Assembly: GCA_907163345.1 (NCBI GenBank)
Contig: CAJQUN010000058.1
Span: 434,001 to 498,000 of the forward strand
Direction of reading: 5' to 3'
DNA: 64,000 nt
DNA from: Haberlea rhodopensis
Lineage: Eukaryota; Streptophyta; Magnoliopsida; Lamiales; Gesneriaceae
The translations under genes and the position numbers were made by a program. The notes under the pieces were generated by a model, which searched no databases, was not told the origin of the DNA, and saw only the letters and a program-made list of their open reading frames with translations. Of this stretch, positions 1 to 11,206 are shown one piece after another; position 1 is the stretch's first letter; every line of letters begins with the position of its first letter.

Positions 1-3000
1 TACTCCATCCAACGAGTCTCCGTTAAAATTTTCGAGAACATAACGATGGAATCCAACTGAAATCGTAGCAAGCATGTCATATATTTGCAATATTCAAGTC
101 GTAGAACAATCAAGACTACAATATATTTATTTGAATATGCTATTAGAAATTTTGATCTTTTTGATCCAATACAATAAATAGAGATAAGGGGAACAACAAA
201 AAATATCTTTTAGCAAGGACAAAATTGATTCCAGAACACGCAAGCAATTATAGGTGGCTGTTCTAATATATATTTACGAGTTCGTACAAGTGATCAGAAT
301 TTTTGTAGCATTTTTACCTGGGAGGGGAGGAAGAATTTCATGTTCCTTGTAATAAAAGCCAATCTTTCCACCTGTACCTTAAAACATTATAATCAAGGCA
401 AAGAAGTATGGGACAACATATCCTACAGAAAAATTCAGAACAGATATACTAACCATTTAGAGGTGGTGTTTCCTGTAAACAAGAATTAAAAACATCCCAA
501 GACTTATCTGCACATTGGTTACGTATATCTGCCAAGTTCGTAGTAAGAAATCAATAAGCTTACAATGATAAATCATAAGATCCAAATCACTGTTTTAACA
601 GTTTGTTGTGTACCTTCACGTGTCAGAGACCCGTTCTTGTAGCACAGCATTACCATGTAACCTTTTTCATCCACTGGATTAGGAAAGACGTGCCCCTCTA
701 AGCATGGGTTGTGCTCGTTGGTGATCCCAAAGACCTATTTTAAATTCGGGTTCATCAAAAAACTGAAACGAAATCACATGCAGCATAAAAAAGAAGACAT
801 GGCAAAAGAAGACGACTTACAGTGTCACTGGTTCCAAGACTGATAGCTAGATCCCCAGGACTGCTAAGGGTTAAACCTAAAACGTATAAGCAACTCAGTG
901 AGTATCAGCATGAGTTACTGCATAGTTTACTAAAACTATAAGGTAGCATTAGCATTAGCATCATGACGAAGGAAATTGATTAAACTTCATAGCATGTTCA
1001 TCACTCAAAACCAACCAAGCAGTCAAATGATAGTGGAGTGGTGAATGGTGAGAACCACATATGTGAGATGAAACACGATGACAATATGTTAGGTTCCAAA
1101 ACCACACTCAAACAGAATGCAAACAGAATACAAACCCACATTGGAATTGATATGAAATATTCTACAAAAGGAAATAAAATTACAAAGCAAAGAACTCCCA
1201 GAGACAAGCTCTGTTTTCCCTAGCAAAAGCTAGTAACCGTTCCAGATAATTGATGATAAACTATGATGCACGGACACTACACTGATACGGCGACGTGGAC
1301 ACGGCGACACAGATTTTCAAAATTTACAGGATACGACACGCTGAGACACATGTATATTTTTGTATTTTTATAGATATTATACATGTACTATATTACAAAA
1401 TAATAAAATTCACATTTTTTTAAATTCTAAAACCATGTAAAATAACAAAAATATTCTTACAAAATTCAAGAAGCGTAAAAATAAATGCATGTCACTGGAA
1501 TCATCATAATACCACACATACTAATATCAAATGCATATTACTTCAATTAACATAAAGTTAACACGTCCAAATAAAATATAACACCAAATATATTCTTACC
1601 AAATTCAAGAATTGCATAAATAAATAAATGTTATAGCATCACTGATACCAGTACCAAATGTATATCACTTCAATTATAATAAAGTTTAACAAACACGTTC
1701 AAATTTTATTTTAGTCAAAAACTTTTTAAATTGTATAATTAACCTCTATTATCATTTTCTCGTGGGACACATCCCTCGTAAGTGTCCGACGCGCCTATCA
1801 GAAGTGTCTGACGCGCATATCAGAAGTGTCCGACGCGGGTGTCCGAAATTTTTATTTTAAAATTAAGGACACGCCACGTGGCGTATACGATACGAGTCCG
1901 AAGGGTGTTCGATGAGTGTCGGTGTCCTAGAAGTGTCTGACACTGCACCAAATGATTTTCAGGAGTATCCGCGCATCATAGATGATAACTGAATGATAAA
2001 CTCCCCACCACGATTCAGCTTTTAATTCCCTCCCCCGATGCGCGTCCCCTTTCCCCATCCATGAATACACGTATATAACAACTTTGGGCTTCTCTCTAAT
2101 ATTAACACTTGGGCTTGTAGAAGATGGTCCTGGAATAGATGGGTTCATAACATTTCCCGCCTCTTAAAAAATAGCCTTGTCCTCAAGGCTATGAATAGTA
2201 TCTAAAAAGGTCCAATTCGAAGTTTCCAGCTTGTCTTCTTGTTTCTGCCGAGTTGAGTTCAACAGAGAGTTGATCACCTGGAATAATGTTGGCTCCAATT
2301 TTTTTTGCTAACACCTCACTTGCGCTTTTTAAATGTTTCCTAGCCTCAAGCCAACAAGTCATATGGAAGATCCTTTTGGCTTTTGTATCAGAAACTGTAC
2401 CCTCCAAAAGTGGTAAAATCCTAATACCTAATTACCCATCAACTACCATGCAATGATCCCAGTACATGCATATAGAACCAAAAGAGTATGTGCTGGATCA
2501 TCTTTGTGTTGTCCAATTATTTCCTTTGGTTTTCTCTCGTTAGCTCCACAAACTCCACCGTTGCTGAGAAGTATGACCAAATCTTCAATCTTTCGTTCCA
2601 ATAGCTCTTCTACTTTATATATCTTATGCCAGACAGTCCTTTGCTTCCTCGCCACTGATTTAATTCAAGATCTTGAATTCCCATATCTAGTGTCGCTTCT
2701 TTTCTAGATTCCCTTCCATATCCAGAATGTTTTTAAGATTTCTATCTCTAGTTTTTGGCCAACAGACAGCTACATAAGTCTCCTCGTCTGTAGTGGTCTC
2801 CTCTTCAGAATGAGAATCAATTTCTTGAAAGTGTCCTCTCACCATTTTCCACAGCCTTTGTAACTCCAGTAACAAATTGAGCAAAATCTCTTTCAAATTC
2901 CCCCCCCCCCCCCCCCCCCACGCACCTAGTTCACAACCGCCAACTAGAGTCAGCAATTTAGCTGCGTCGTCGAGCTGTGAAGTAACCGTAGGGTATACGC

Positions 3001-6000
3001 TGCTCACGCGGCCAGTAGCTCGGCTGCCCGCCTCCGTCCCACTAGTCCGCACATATTGATCGATCCCATGTGTCGCTTTCTTCACGAGGACAGTGCGTTT
3101 GGAACGCCAAACTTCTTCCCCTAGATTGCCTTTATCGTTGATACGATACAATTTTGAGGAAATTGTAAAACAATATTCAACTAAATCCAAGGAAAAAACA
3201 ACTTTTCTTAATAGTACCTATTTTGAAACTTTTATTCACATAGGTCCATTTTTTAAACTTGTAATCTATTAGGTATTTTCTTCTTACTAAAATACCCTCC
3301 CACCCATCTCCAAGAGCATATGCCTCCACCATCTCCAACACGTTCTTAAACTCATCCCTCCCACCACCACCAATTATCGCCCACCGCCTCAGCCACCGAA
3401 TCTTGCACTAGGGGAATCTTCACATAAATCCTAAAACTTCTGTGGAGCTGGTGGTGTACGTTCGCGAAATCATCTGCCTAAATTCTCCAAAACATCTGCG
3501 TGAATCATCTGCCCATCCGCGTGAAATCATATGCCCGAAAAATCTGTGGCTTGCAAATCCCTCTGAGTTGGACATTTGCATGTTTGATTTTGATTTTGAA
3601 TTTATGGCTTCGATGTGGTTGGTGGCACCAGTGAAAGAGATGAATTTTTATGCAGATGGTTTGGGTTTTGATAATCTTTGGGTTTTTCAGAATAATTTTG
3701 GATTTTAAACTGCTCGTAAATAGTGGTGCTACAATAAATTAAGTTCACCACCATGTAAAAAATTGTACAACATTGTACAAAAAATCATGCACAAATATAC
3801 AAAAAAATTGTGCACCAATGAATAAAAAGTGTGCATAAACTAATCGTGCACAACAAACTAAAATAATCGTGCACAACAAACACTATTAATCGCGCATAAA
3901 CCAACAAATTCAATCATGCATCTTAACTCAAACCCCTTATACATTAGTACATAAACTAATAGTGCACAACAAACTAAAATAATCGTGCATAAGCCCACAA
4001 TTTTAACCATGCATAAACCAACAAATTCAATCGTGCATCTTCAAACATTACTAATCGTGCATAAACCAACAAATTCAATCGTGCATAAAATAATCGTGCA
4101 CAACAAACTAAATATAATCATGCACAACAAACACTACTAATCGTGCATAAACCATTCAATCGTGCATCTTCATTTCAATCGTGTATCTTAACTCAAACCC
4201 CTCATACATTAGTACATAAACTAATCGTGCACAACAAACTAAAATAATCGTGTACGACAAACACTACTAATCGTGCATAAAACAACAAATTCAACCGTGC
4301 ATCTTCAATTCAATTCAATCGTGCATCTTAACTCAATCGTGCATAAACATGATTTGTTAACATGTTGGTGCACGATTATTTAACATGATGGTGCACGATT
4401 TTTTAACATGCACGATTTTCATTTGCTGCACAATTTTTGCAATTGGGTGCACGATTTTTTGTGATGGGGGTGCACAAATTTTGTAAAGCGGGTGCACATT
4501 TTTTTAACGATTAACATGTTGGTGCACGATTGTTTAACATGGTGATACACGATTTATGTAATGATGCTGCACGTTCTGAAATCATATCTGAAAGATTGTT
4601 AAGGGTTTCCAAGTGGATGAGCAGCCGCGTCTTTCATCGCGCCTGAGACTGATGTTGTCCATGGTTGAGTTGCTCAAGATTTTCCTATCGTCGGAGCTAA
4701 ATTCAAATCCGTTAATTGCTAGGGTTTCCGTTTAGCAGTGTCCATTGCGCATTGACTTCCATGAACGTGGAGTTGACAATATTTTTTTGTTGGACGGATG
4801 CTTTGAATATTTAATAAGGAGTTGCAGTTGAATGTATTGATAAAAAAAATTGATGATAATGTTTGTTCTATGGATGAATTTGACGAGAGAATAAGAAGAA
4901 TGAAAGAGAAGTGGGTAAATTGAAGGCTGGTCATTGAAGAAGAGGCACTGTGGACCTTTTTGTAATTTTACCCAAAATGGACCTATGTGAACTTAAGTTT
5001 TTTTGACCGACTAAAGTGAATTATGTTCCATCAGCTGGTACCGACCCGTAAGTACCCCTTCAATTTAGAGCCCCAAAATTGTAATTGGGTTATGAGCCCA
5101 CTCCCTTGCCCCGTTAATTATTACTAGGCCCATGGGCTTCTCCTACCTTCCAATCCTCAATTCTAGACCCAAAAGAAAAATAACCAATATGACCACCCAT
5201 CCGTAGTACTTGCTTCCTCCTTACACATCAATTTCTTATCCCCCGTTTCTCTTGCGCTCCTCTCATCCGTAGCCTTCTTTTTATTCCCCTCCCTAAATCG
5301 CAAAATCATTTCCTGGGTCAGTTGCTCCCATGTGAGATCGGAACATTGTAGCGTAAGCCAATAGAACCATATGTCAGCCTCACCCGTCATACTCATGAAG
5401 GCAATCTGCATCCGGTCGTTCCACGATGTGGAATTCCTCACAAAATAATTTTTTGTTGTCAAAAGCCATCTCATGGGATCAAACCATAAACATTGGTAAA
5501 TTCCACCGCATTGCCATGACTGTGAATCCCTGGGATCGTCCGGCAGATCCCTTCAATTCTTCTCCTCGGTCACTGGCCATTATCTTTTCCGTTCCTTCGA
5601 ATCCGGCAGGTCGGACCATTTGTTAGGTTCCAAGACCACACTCAAACAGCAGAATACAAACACACTGGAATTTATTTGAAATATTCTACAAAGCAAAGAA
5701 CTCCCGAGAGACAGTTGCGTGCGTCCCCTTTCCCCATCCATGAATACACGTACATAACAACTTTGGGCTTCTCTCTAATATTAACACTTGGGCTCCTGGA
5801 ATAGATGGGTTCATAACCCAATAACTGTATTTTACGCAGAAAGAGCAAATTGAATTTGAGTTTCTTACATATGAGAGAGTGATAAACCATTAAATGGTTT
5901 CAGCTCTAGGCTTGCATAACACCAAACTATACTGTAATGCCCCAGACATATTGGTTTTCAACTGTTTTATAAATGGCTGTGCCTGGATGAATGTACTTGT

Positions 6001-8207
6001 AATAAGGGTTAAAAGTTCGGCATAGAAAATAAGTCTTTTTGTACAAATGGAATGATCATGTATAACAAAGCCATATGTGCCGTTTTATTATTATTATTAA
6101 TTATATATTGAAGGTGGAACCAAATAATGAAGCAATGAACAGTTGAGCATTCTCTTTTTAGGATAATTTTGGCCCAAAATTCTCAGGAATCAATGCATAA
6201 AAGCTCAAGTTAACCATAACAAATTACATAAGGCTGCATTTAGATCAATGTAATTGAGGTTCATGAATTTAAAATCTGTCATCCAAATACATCATGTCTG
6301 TAGACAAGAAAAGAATTTAAATTTTATCTTTCAAATCCAATGCATTTCTAGGGCATCTTTTGGTGAGGATTTGAAATTCCTTGAAAAAGTTATCATTTGA
6401 AATCCATTAAAAATCCTTTCATTTAAAATCCATTGTCAAATCCAAATCCATCGATCCAAATGGAGCCTAAAAAATTGTAAAAGGCTTGATGTGTCGTGTG
6501 GTGGCATCCAATCCCTTATGCGTAAAAATGCCAAGTTTTCATCAATTTCAACTTGTTTACAAGAAAAACAAGAGTTAACAAAGAAACAGGTACCAGCTAG
6601 ACTGTTGGGATTATCGCCAGACCACTGAATGATCAAACAGTTCTTGTCAAATTTATACCTGAAAACATTTTATGACAGATATAAGAAATCCAACAAAATT
6701 ATGCCAACACGGAACACTAATAGTGAAACAACTTTATCCGAGGTAGGAGTGATCACGGTGCGGTTTGGGCTGCTTTTTCAATAAATTAAACTGAATTGCC
6801 ATATACGGTTCCGTTTGAAATATTTTTTTGGGTGGTTTAGGCGGTTTTTCCTTATGTTTATTTTGGAATCGCGCTTTATTTAATATAAAACAAGATATAA
6901 TGGTGCGCTTTATTTAAGAAATTTGATCAGCCCTAATCCGAGGTTTTAAAAATTTTATAGTCATTCTTCATTGAAGGCCAAAAATGTTTATCATGCTAAT
7001 CACCATGTCTTGGAACAAAATACAAAAAAGATTTAATTTCCACTGACCTCTCCACAAAATAAGGCGCAATCAAACCAGCTACCGCATGTGCAGGAGCTAA
7101 TTTTCCAAGTTTTCCCTCCAAGCCTGGTGCAGTAGCCTAAAACAAACGTACATAACATATAAATTTTATTTCGTATAAAGAACCTCTACTGAAAAAGAAG
7201 CATTGGATCGACCAAGAAAGGCGAAAAACAATAGTGTATTATAACCAAACCTCCAAAATTATTTTTGACCAAGCCCTTTTTTTTATGTCCATCAAATTCA
7301 TCCCTGCCCCATCAGTTTGATCAATACAAGCATATTTCCCGATGAAAACAGATGCCATAAACGAGCTAACCAGAGAGATTCTCTCAGTATTCTTATAAGC
7401 TTCTGGTTGTGTCTCAAATATTCTCCGAATTTGTGGACCCGTGTATCTTTCATGAGCTCGAGAACCAGTGAGCTTTGACAACTCCAGTGCACCACCTACG
7501 GATTTCTCAATTGCCTTACATTGTTCAGTGGTGCTACTATCCATCCATATAGGCGATTCTTTAACCGAAAATGCATCACCAAATTGATCAACCAATGTTT
7601 TCTTAGAGTCCAATGATGAAAGAATCGAAGAACTCCCATTCTTCCAGTACACACTACCATGTTGTTGCCCACTACCCGAAATGGCAGCAATTTTTCCAAA
7701 ATTTAATTTTGATTTTTGGAGTCTCTGAAGTAGCAAATCCAATGCTTCCACCCACATTAAAGTGGGTGAAACAATCCTCCCATTGATAGAAGGATCCCTA
7801 TAAACACCATCTTTGGTTTTGTAATGGCTTAATTCGGAATCAAAATTAATTATATCAGAAGATACAATATTGAGATTTTCATCCAATACAGTTGCCTTCA
7901 ATGACCTACAGCAAAAACGATCATAATTTCTTAATTCAAATAAATTTTCAATCTTGAATCATAAAATAAATTCAACACAAACCCAGAAAAAAATTAGCAG
8001 AAATCCGATTAAATAAACAAAAAACCATTGTCCAAATAAACATATTCTCATCACACAAAATTCTCTATTCTTCATTATATAATCATAAAAATATAAATCC
8101 CAATGAATATTTAACGAACACCATTGCAATTTAAAACGAAAAACTTACTGGGTAGAGCTATCAAATCCAAGAAAGTAAGAATCTTTTGGGAGAGAGAAAT
8201 CCTCCAT
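1..8207 (-). CDS. XK2: Xylulose kinase (FGGY carbohydrate kinase), 3' end outside the window
   Basis: Phosphorylates D-xylulose to xylulose 5-phosphate, feeding the pentose phosphate pathway; plant XK2-type enzymes are cytosolic, and no transit peptide is visible here. Exons read on the minus strand: 8207-8149, 7905-7251, 7136-7048, 6658-6594, 876-821, 734-614, 528-454, 371-318 and 56 to beyond 1. All visible introns are GT-AG, phases agree, and the exons join to 410 codons; roughly 150 C-terminal residues lie outside. Residues 14-20 read GFDSSTQ (N-terminal phosphate-binding fold), 96-107 carry SGSGQQHG, and the DQTDGAGMN segment holds the likely catalytic Asp at about 218. Later exons carry GDLAISLGTSDTV and GHVFPNPVD, typical of the C-terminal ATP-binding lobe. 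The ATG at 8205-8207 is chosen because it starts directly before the conserved fold. Oddity: intron 4 is 5.7 kb and full of transposons. The symbol is by family resemblance. Confidence 0.93.
1087..2152 (-). repeat. 3' LTR of the intronic gypsy element, split by a TIR element
   Basis: Matches 5621-5818 at both ends: TTAGGTTCCAA.ACCACACT near 1089 and the stretch ending in GGGTTCATAAC near 2150. About 720 bp of unrelated sequence (1261-1980) is inserted. Without the insertion the LTR is roughly 340 bp, longer than the other copy, which has lost about 110 bp in its middle. Confidence 0.75.
1261..1980. mobile_element. Non-autonomous TIR DNA element with GTGTCCGACAC-rich ends
   Basis: Ends are inverted repeats: CTATGATGCACGGACAC at 1261 and, in reverse complement, CTATGATGCGCGGATAC ending at about 1981. 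The flanks carry GATGATAA on both sides (1252-1259 and 1981-1988), read as a target duplication of 7-9 bp. The right 200 bp holds repeated GTGTC(C/T)GACGCG units. No coding sequence is seen. Superfamily is uncertain; Mutator-like or hAT fits the duplication length. Confidence 0.65.
2900..2919. repeat. Homopolymer of 20 C residues
   Basis: An uninterrupted run of C inside the decayed gypsy interior. Such a tract is prone to length error in sequencing. Confidence 0.95.
3215..5011. mobile_element. Probable Mutator-like non-autonomous TIR element
   Basis: The left end contains TTCACATAGGTCCATTTT (3235-3252); the same sequence appears in reverse complement at about 4973-4990, with weaker similarity extending outward (AAAACTT-type stretches). 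This gives inverted ends of about 40 bp around a 1.8-kb segment without a transposase. I could not fix the exact ends or find a convincing 9-bp target duplication, so the superfamily is a guess from the terminal sequence style. The interior carries the TCGTGCA repeat field described separately. Confidence 0.5.
3760..4570. repeat. Field of degenerate short repeats based on AATCGTGCATAAACCAACAA
   Basis: The words AATCGTGCA(C/T)AA and ACAACAAAC recur more than fifteen times on the plus strand up to about 4345. From about 4360 the same word appears inverted as GTGCACGATT beside TTAACATG. The spacing is irregular, so it is a degenerate minisatellite rather than a clean tandem array. No ORF of note. 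Confidence 0.7.
5163..5600 (-). pseudogene. Gag remnant of the intronic gypsy element
   Basis: The minus-strand reading gives a Retrotrans_gag-like pattern: MTGEADIWFYWL, then TWEQLTQEMILRF, the usual spacing of that domain. The upstream part (5475-5600) continues in another frame toward the 5' LTR, so it is frameshifted. Downstream coding sequence stops near 5163 in non-coding sequence. It is a relic of the retrotransposon's capsid gene, not a host gene. Confidence 0.7.
5621..5818 (-). repeat. 5' LTR of the intronic gypsy element
   Basis: Shares GGTTCCAAGACCACACTC, CCCTTTCCCCATCCATGAAT and TCTCTCTAATATTAACACTT with 1087-2152. About 110 bp present in the 3' copy is missing in the middle. The final base expected to be A (CATAACA) is C at 5818, followed by the target duplication CAATA. 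Confidence 0.75.
6232..6467. mobile_element. Tourist-like (PIF/Harbinger) MITE in intron 4
   Basis: A 236-bp element with inverted ends GGCTGCATTTAGATC and, in reverse complement, GGCTCCATTTGGATC, flanked by TAA on both sides (6229-6231 and 6468-6470). The 3-bp TAA duplication and the GGCTCCATTTGGATC style of end are typical of Tourist MITEs. Non-coding. It lies 127 bp from exon 4 of the kinase. Confidence 0.75.
6744..6935. mobile_element. hAT-type MITE in intron 3
   Basis: A 192-bp non-coding element with ends TAGGAGTGATCA and, in reverse complement, TAGGGCTGATCA, flanked by the perfect 8-bp duplication ATCCGAGG (6736-6743 and 6936-6943). The duplication length and the TAGGGNTGATCA end fit hAT MITEs. 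It sits within the 389-bp intron between exons 3 and 4. Confidence 0.85.
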
Positions 8208-8590
8208 TGGATCAAATTTAAGGAGCAAGAAAGCTGTCGATTTCAAATGACTCCAAAAGGCAAAATATAAGTAAATAATTATTCAGTAAATAAATTTTGA
8301 TGGGTGTTAATTTTGGATAAGAATCGATCTGGTCCAAGGATAAGAGTCAATTCTTTGTAGATAATTTATGTTATCTTAATTATTATCGTTTAGTGAGTTT
8401 AAATTTTATTTTGGCCCTGAAATTACGCTTAGAATTTGAGTCGAATTATATTTCGATATCTTGATAATTCCAGATCAAAAAAAAAAGTTTTGTTTGGAGT
8501 GCTATTTTAAACTAAAAAGGCAAATTTATTTTTTTATGATACTGACAGAAAAACTCACTTAATAGCTCGGGAATGTGGTATTTTTTTGGG
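8208..8590 (-). promoter_or_regulatory. Upstream region of the xylulose kinase gene
   Basis: Short AT-rich stretch directly upstream of the kinase ATG. On the minus strand a TATA-like stretch (TTATATTTT, about 8263-8271) lies some 60 bases before the ATG, leaving room for a leader of about 30 bases. I see no other clear element. The promoter assignment is inferred from position only. Confidence 0.35.
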
Positions 8591-9512
8591 TCCAATCGGG
8601 ATTCGGGTACCTAATCGAATTTTCTAAATTTAAAGAAGGAAAAAAACAAAAATAAACTAAAGAAAAAATATTTCAGTTGCCCGCTTAATATTTATGGGTG
8701 ATAGCACTAATTTGAGTGGGGAGCTCGCTTAATATTTGAAGAGTTCGCTAAATTATTTCACCCCAATTCTCAATTGATCTCTAATTTTGAAACCCTAACC
8801 CTAATTCTAAGTCCTAACCCTCAGCCACCTTGTTTAACTACAGCCCCCGCCTCCTCCTCCGACCAGACTCAATGCCGACGGCTACCCATATGGCGGCGAC
8901 CACCGCTGCTCCATCAATGACCCTTAAACTGCCGGCGAGCTGGATTTCGGAATTGAAGGAGGCGTGGGATCCGTTGGTGACTGTAGTGAGAATTAGGAGG
9001 AGAACCGGCGGTGGCGTAAGGGCTTGTGCTCTGTAGTGACGGAATAGCCGGTGGCAGGTATGTTCCGGTCCTCCACAGGAGAGCTTTTTGTGTTACGAAG
9101 CCAACCTAATTTTTCTAGTACATTGAATGAATTTTCGGGTACAATGTTCTTCACGCAACTTTCGTTAATTTCGGATACCCGAGTTGAGAATTAGGAGGAG
9201 AACCAGCGGCGGGTAAGTGCTTGCGGGCTGCGGCGGCAGAATAGCAGGTGACAGGTCTGTTGCGGTTCTCCATGGGAGAGATTTTTGTGTTACGAAGCCA
9301 ACCTAATTTTTCTGGTACAATGAATGAATTTTCTGGTACAATGAACATTATGTTCTTCACGCCACTTTTCGGGCACCCGGTACCAAAAATTTTAGGTACC
9401 CGACCAATTCGGTCAGGAATCAGGTAGTTCTCAATCATACCCGAAATTTCGGGTACCCGACCCGAACTACCAGAATCCCGAAATACCAATCCCGATCCCA
9501 CCCCTATCTAAA
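8591..9512. repeat. Repetitive region with GGGTACC-type motifs, probably an old DNA transposon
   Basis: Motifs such as TCGGGTACC and GGGTACCCGA occur near both edges (8603-8620 and 9370-9470). The right edge, read in reverse, begins AGGGGTGGGATCGGGATTGG, resembling the end of hAT MITEs. I could not find a matching left end or a target duplication. A short plus-strand ORF (8830-9036) inside it has no recognisable domain. Confidence 0.4.
8988..9375. repeat. Tandem duplication with a 198-bp period
   Basis: Two direct copies start with GAGAATTAGGAGGAGAACC at 8988 and 9186, and share GTTACGAAGCCAACCTAATT and GTTCTTCACGC further on. The copies differ by scattered substitutions and small indels, so the duplication is not recent. 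Confidence 0.85.
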
Positions 9513-9587
9513 ATATACGAAAATTCGAATATCACTTTCACATAATGTAACACTCTTACACATAACACATACAAACGATGTTTACAA

Positions 9588-9590
<3 letters not shown>

Positions 9591-9634
<44 letters not shown>
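9591..9634. repeat. (TA)n microsatellite
   Basis: Twenty-two consecutive TA units directly before the foldback sequence. Confidence 0.97.
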
Positions 9635-9637
<3 letters not shown>

Positions 9638-9639
9638 CT

Positions 9640-9789
9640 GGGTTTTGGTTGGATTGTGAGGGGTACAACCTTAGTTATTTTTGTGGCATATATATATATA
9701 TGCCACAAAAATAACTAAGGTTGTACCCCTCACATATATATGCCACAAAAATAACTAAGGTTGTACCCATCACAATCCAACCAAAACCC
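9640..9789. repeat. Foldback sequence with a 78-bp perfect palindrome
   Basis: Bases 9656-9733 form a perfect inverted repeat centred on an alternating TA run (GTGGCATATATATATATGCCAC in the middle, written here as its symmetric core). The outer part, GGGTTTTGGTTGGATT (9640-9655), pairs with AATCCAACCAAAACCC (9774-9789) after an extra copy of the right half (about 9734-9773). No coding sequence. It could be a foldback MITE that inserted in the TA repeat, or a product of replication template switching. Confidence 0.85.
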
Positions 9790-11206
9790 TAAACAGTATA
9801 TGCAAATGATGAGATGAGGGAGAAGGACTAGAGTCAGCCGACCGACCTTAGATCCATACTTCAAAAACTTGTGGAAAACACCTTGTAGAGTCAACTTCTA
9901 TCTACATCAATTGAAAAAAAAGTTGCATTTGGTGAGTTGCATTGTCAATGAGTATATTCAAATAACATGTTCTTTAACTTTATATAAGCACATGATTAAC
10001 AAGAATTTCACATGCACGGTTTGTATCATTCGTAGAATATATAAATGCACATGTCTATCCATTTTATTTCTGTTATGGACGAACAATGCCAAGAACAAAT
10101 TGTGATCACGGGGATGGCCATGTCATTCTGTACTGTATATCCCATGAGTTCAATGAACTCGAGATCCGTATTTTGTAATTCTTGTAATTCTGTAACACAT
10201 GGTTCAAGGTCATTAGTATCCATAACATAATCCATAAAGTCATCATAACATCACTAATAGAGTAATACCTCAAGTCTATATAATCACTTAAAATCAATAT
10301 TTCACATGAAAGTACATAAAACATTTAATCATAAAAACACATAAATCACCAAGTCCATTCAATCATGAAACACAAATCATCCACCCACATAAAGTTAAAG
10401 ACCAAGTTATAAGATTATACTCACAAGTTTTCACCCATATCTCGATGATTTTACTTAATTGGTCTCATCTACAACTTTATCGAGATTTTGACCTATAAAC
10501 GTATTAAAATGCATAACCATGTTCAACATATACTTAACATTAATGACAACATATGTATGCTTTTATGATATGTTCATGCTAAGGAATTCTAAATGGTTAT
10601 GCAATTGTGGCTATAATATCTAAACCTGTGTATAAATATTATTTATTTCTCTTAAACATATCTTGTGATTTATACACACTTCAAGATTTGTTTCCTTCAC
10701 CACATAAACAAATTTCTTAAATTAATAGTTGAGTGTTTCTTTTTAACTAACATGACCTATTTATGTCATCATTTAGTGATTAAACATTTTTGAACCAACC
10801 ACATGTGCAAGGAAATTGAGATTGAAATAGATAGGGTAGGGGGTATTCAGTTAATTGAATATTCCCATGTTTTAATTAACAATAGACATATGTACCCCAT
10901 TCAAGAATTAACAGAACCTATATTAGTCCATAATGATACCCATGATTCATTAAAATTTCAACATAAAATATTTATATTGTGATTGACTTGCTAAATCGTT
11001 ATTTTTTGCTAATTAAGACAACTTATTATGCTAAACTTCACTGCTTTTGCTTCTTCTAAGGTACCATGTTCTTGTATTTCCTTTCTTAATATTTAAGAAA
11101 TTCAATATTTCTTACTTTAAATTAAAGTTGATAGCACAGAGGATACATTTCAGAATTTATCTTGGAGTTCCAGTATTGTTTTGGCACAAATCTAGAAGAA
11201 ATATTA
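9790..11206. other. AT-rich intergenic sequence without a recognised gene
   Basis: Only short ORFs of fewer than 80 codons occur, on both strands, with no domain or typical codon pattern. I see no clear element ends here. Confidence 0.6.

Larger units (their letters stand above)
1087..5818 (-). mobile_element. Decayed Ty3/gypsy LTR retrotransposon in intron 4 of the kinase gene
   Basis: Two related LTRs (3' LTR 1087-2152, 5' LTR 5621-5818) flank a minus-strand interior, and the whole is bordered by the 5-bp duplication CAATA (1082-1086 and 5819-5823). A purine-rich tract (AAGAGGCGGGAAA on the minus strand, 2153-2165) directly precedes the 3' LTR start TGTTATGAACCC. Just inside it is a short LEDKAIF-like remnant of a pol C-terminus (about 2165-2200). 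A gag remnant lies next to the 5' LTR. Most of pol is missing, and part of the interior is taken up by a TIR-type insertion (about 3215-5011). It lies in the same orientation as the host gene, so its signals must be spliced out with the intron. Confidence 0.8.

Noticed and set aside
2687..3190. 167-codon minus-strand ORF
   Set aside because: Includes a poly-Gly stretch from the C homopolymer and has no recognisable domain; lies in a decayed gypsy interior.
7298..7699. Shadow ORFs on the minus strand within the kinase
   Set aside because: Alternate frames of exon 2 of the xylulose kinase.
8830..9036. 68-codon plus-strand ORF rich in Ala and Arg
   Set aside because: Short, inside a duplicated repetitive region, no domain or homology pattern known to me.
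10026..10324. Overlapping ORFs of 60-80 codons on both strands
   Set aside because: AT-rich chance ORFs without domains.
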